Source of the DNA: Micromonospora sediminimaris
Lineage (GTDB): Bacteria; Actinomycetota; Actinomycetes; Mycobacteriales; Micromonosporaceae
Direction: 5' to 3'
DNA length: 64,000 bases
Assembly: GCA_900112325.1 (NCBI GenBank)
Contig: FOLJ01000006.1
Location: 1-64,000, forward strand
The notes under the pieces were generated by a model, which was given only the letters and a program-made list of their open reading frames with translations, was not told the DNA's origin and did no database searches. Every line of letters begins with the position of its first letter. Positions within the stretch are counted from its first letter, which is position 1. The translations under genes and the position numbers were made by a program. This document shows positions 63,101 through 64,000 of this stretch, one piece after another.

Positions 63101-64000
63101 GTGCGGATCACCTCGGCCCTCGTCGACCCGGCGCTGCTCGACCTTCCCTGGTCGACACCGCTGGAGCAGTGGCCGGCCGAACACCTGGTCGCGCTGCCGC
63201 AGGGCATCTCCCGGCACGTGGTGCGGTTCGTGCAGTTGGGCGGGCACGTCTACGCGGTGAAGGAGACCGGCGAGCGGGTGGCCGAGCGGGAGTACGACCT
63301 GCTGCGTGCCCTGGAACGGATCGACTTCCCGTCGGTGAAGGCGGTGGCGATCGTCGCCGACCGGGAGTCCGACGCCGGTGAGCCGCTGGACCCGGTACTG
63401 ATCACCCGTCATCTCCAGTTCTCCCTGCCGTACCGGGCGCTCTTCTCCCACACGCTGCGGCCACCGACGATGGGGCGGCTGCTCGACGCGCTCGCCGCGC
63501 TGCTGGTCCGGATGCATCTGACCGGCTTCTTCTGGGGTGACTGCTCGCTGTCGAACACGCTGTTCCGGCGGGACGCTGGTGCCTTCGCCGCCTATCTGGT
63601 CGACGCCGAGACCGGCGCGCTGCGCAGCGTGCTCTCCAACGGCCAGCGTGGCGAGGACCTGGAGATCGCCCGGGTCAACATCTTCGGCGAGGCGCTCGAC
63701 CTTCAAGCGGCCGGGCTGCTGCACGACTCGATCGACCCCGAGGTGGTCTGCGAGGAGGTGGTGCAGCGCTACGAGCGACTCTGGCACGAGATCACCTACG
63801 AGCAGCAGGTCGAGCGCGCGGCCCGGCACGACATCGAGGGGCGCATCCGCCGGCTCAACGAGCTGGGCTTCGATGTGGCGGAGGTGGCCATGTCGAGCAT
63901 CGACAACGGCCGGTACCTGATTCGGCCGAAGGTGGTCGACGCCGGGTACCACCATCGCCGGCTGCTCCGCCTCACCGGGCTGGACGCGGAGGAGAACCAG
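63101..64000 (+). CDS. DUF4032 / kinase-like protein, 5' part (runs off window)
   Basis: 300 residues are visible from GTG 63101 to the window end. A protein-kinase-like core can be read: HVYAVKETG (Lys and strand beta3), ITRHLQFSLPYRALF, a catalytic-loop-like FFWGDCSLSNTLF and YLVDAETGAL in place of DFG. The segment after it (RGEDLEIARVNIFGEALDLQ ... YERLWHEITYEQ) is typical of DUF4032 proteins. Substrate is unknown. The gene is divergent from the PAP2 phosphatase. Confidence 0.7.
   Translation, partial: MRITSALVDPALLDLPWSTPLEQWPAEHLVALPQGISRHVVRFVQLGGHVYAVKETGERVAEREYDLLRALERIDFPSVKAVAIVADRESDAGEPLDPVLITRHLQFSLPYRALFSHTLRPPTMGRLLDALAALLVRMHLTGFFWGDCSLSNTLFRRDAGAFAAYLVDAETGALRSVLSNGQRGEDLEIARVNIFGEALDLQAAGLLHDSIDPEVVCEEVVQRYERLWHEITYEQQVERAARHDIEGRIRRLNELGFDVAEVAMSSIDNGRYLIRPKVVDAGYHHRRLLRLTGLDAEENQ

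Overview
The window is high-GC, gene-dense chromosome of an actinomycete, most likely a Micromonosporaceae member (Micromonospora/Salinispora/Actinoplanes group). Reasons: a clpC-mutY-disA-radA-carD-ispD-ispF-cysS-rlmB backbone of the mycobacterial/actinobacterial type, XRE-DUF5753 + DUF397 pairs, RDD/DUF2510 proteins, many GTG starts, and many start codons placed 6-7 nt after a TANNNT -10 box (leaderless-type genes). The taxonomic call is inference from gene content. No phage, IS element, CRISPR array or rRNA operon was seen; there is one tRNA (Thr-TGT).

Layout. 1-7.1 kb: genome-maintenance block (clpC end, C39-like secreted protein, mutY, ACT protein, peptide deformylase, disA, radA). 7.1-12.6 kb: a lipoprotein, then a compact type III polyketide synthase cluster (UbiA prenyltransferase, methyltransferase, acyl-CoA-dehydrogenase-like enzyme, type III PKS) resembling the alkylresorcinol/alkyl-quinol class. 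12.7-15.4 kb: carD, ispD, ispF. 15.5-46.3 kb: about 31 kb of mixed content separating ispF from cysS. It holds tyrosine catabolism in two blocks (hmgA with unknown gene + fahA at 16.8-20.1 kb; hppD, two RDD proteins and a HisC/Pat-type aminotransferase at 24.8-28.9 kb, with a divergent Lrp/AsnC regulator), a WxL-like cell-surface locus (22.5-24.8 kb) with two one-base lesions, an ArsR/MFS pair, both class I and class II fumarases, a broken Abi-type gene, an RHH-RAMA-like small protein, an XRE/DUF397/PPOX operon, a CGNR regulator with an EamA exporter, a HAD hydrolase, a subtilase and a DUF559 endonuclease-like gene. 46.4-50.5 kb: cysS, rlmB, a MsiK/UgpC-type ATPase and tRNA-Thr. 50.6-55.3 kb: a glycan-related group (unknown gene, methyltransferase-like protein, GT4 and GT2 glycosyltransferases). 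55.5-64 kb: enoyl-CoA hydratase, CrtU-like carotenoid oxidoreductase with a pyrimidine-dimer-glycosylase family gene, an RCK-pore-RCK channel-like protein, an antitoxin with a deleted toxin, an APC permease, a PAP2 phosphatase and a partial DUF4032 kinase-like gene.

How it works together. The enzymes for tyrosine to 4-hydroxyphenylpyruvate (candidate aminotransferase), homogentisate (HppD), maleylacetoacetate (HmgA) and fumarate + acetoacetate (FahA) are all present except a maleylacetoacetate isomerase, and two fumarases sit nearby. The type III PKS cluster is a self-contained specialised-metabolite locus. The best candidates for something under-described are the actinobacterial WxL-like surface locus, the unknown gene translationally coupled to fahA, the start-codon hairpin on ispD, and the regular TANNNT-N6/7-start architecture. 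Several defence/toxin genes are decayed by internal deletions. All functional calls are by reading motifs; no database search was possible.
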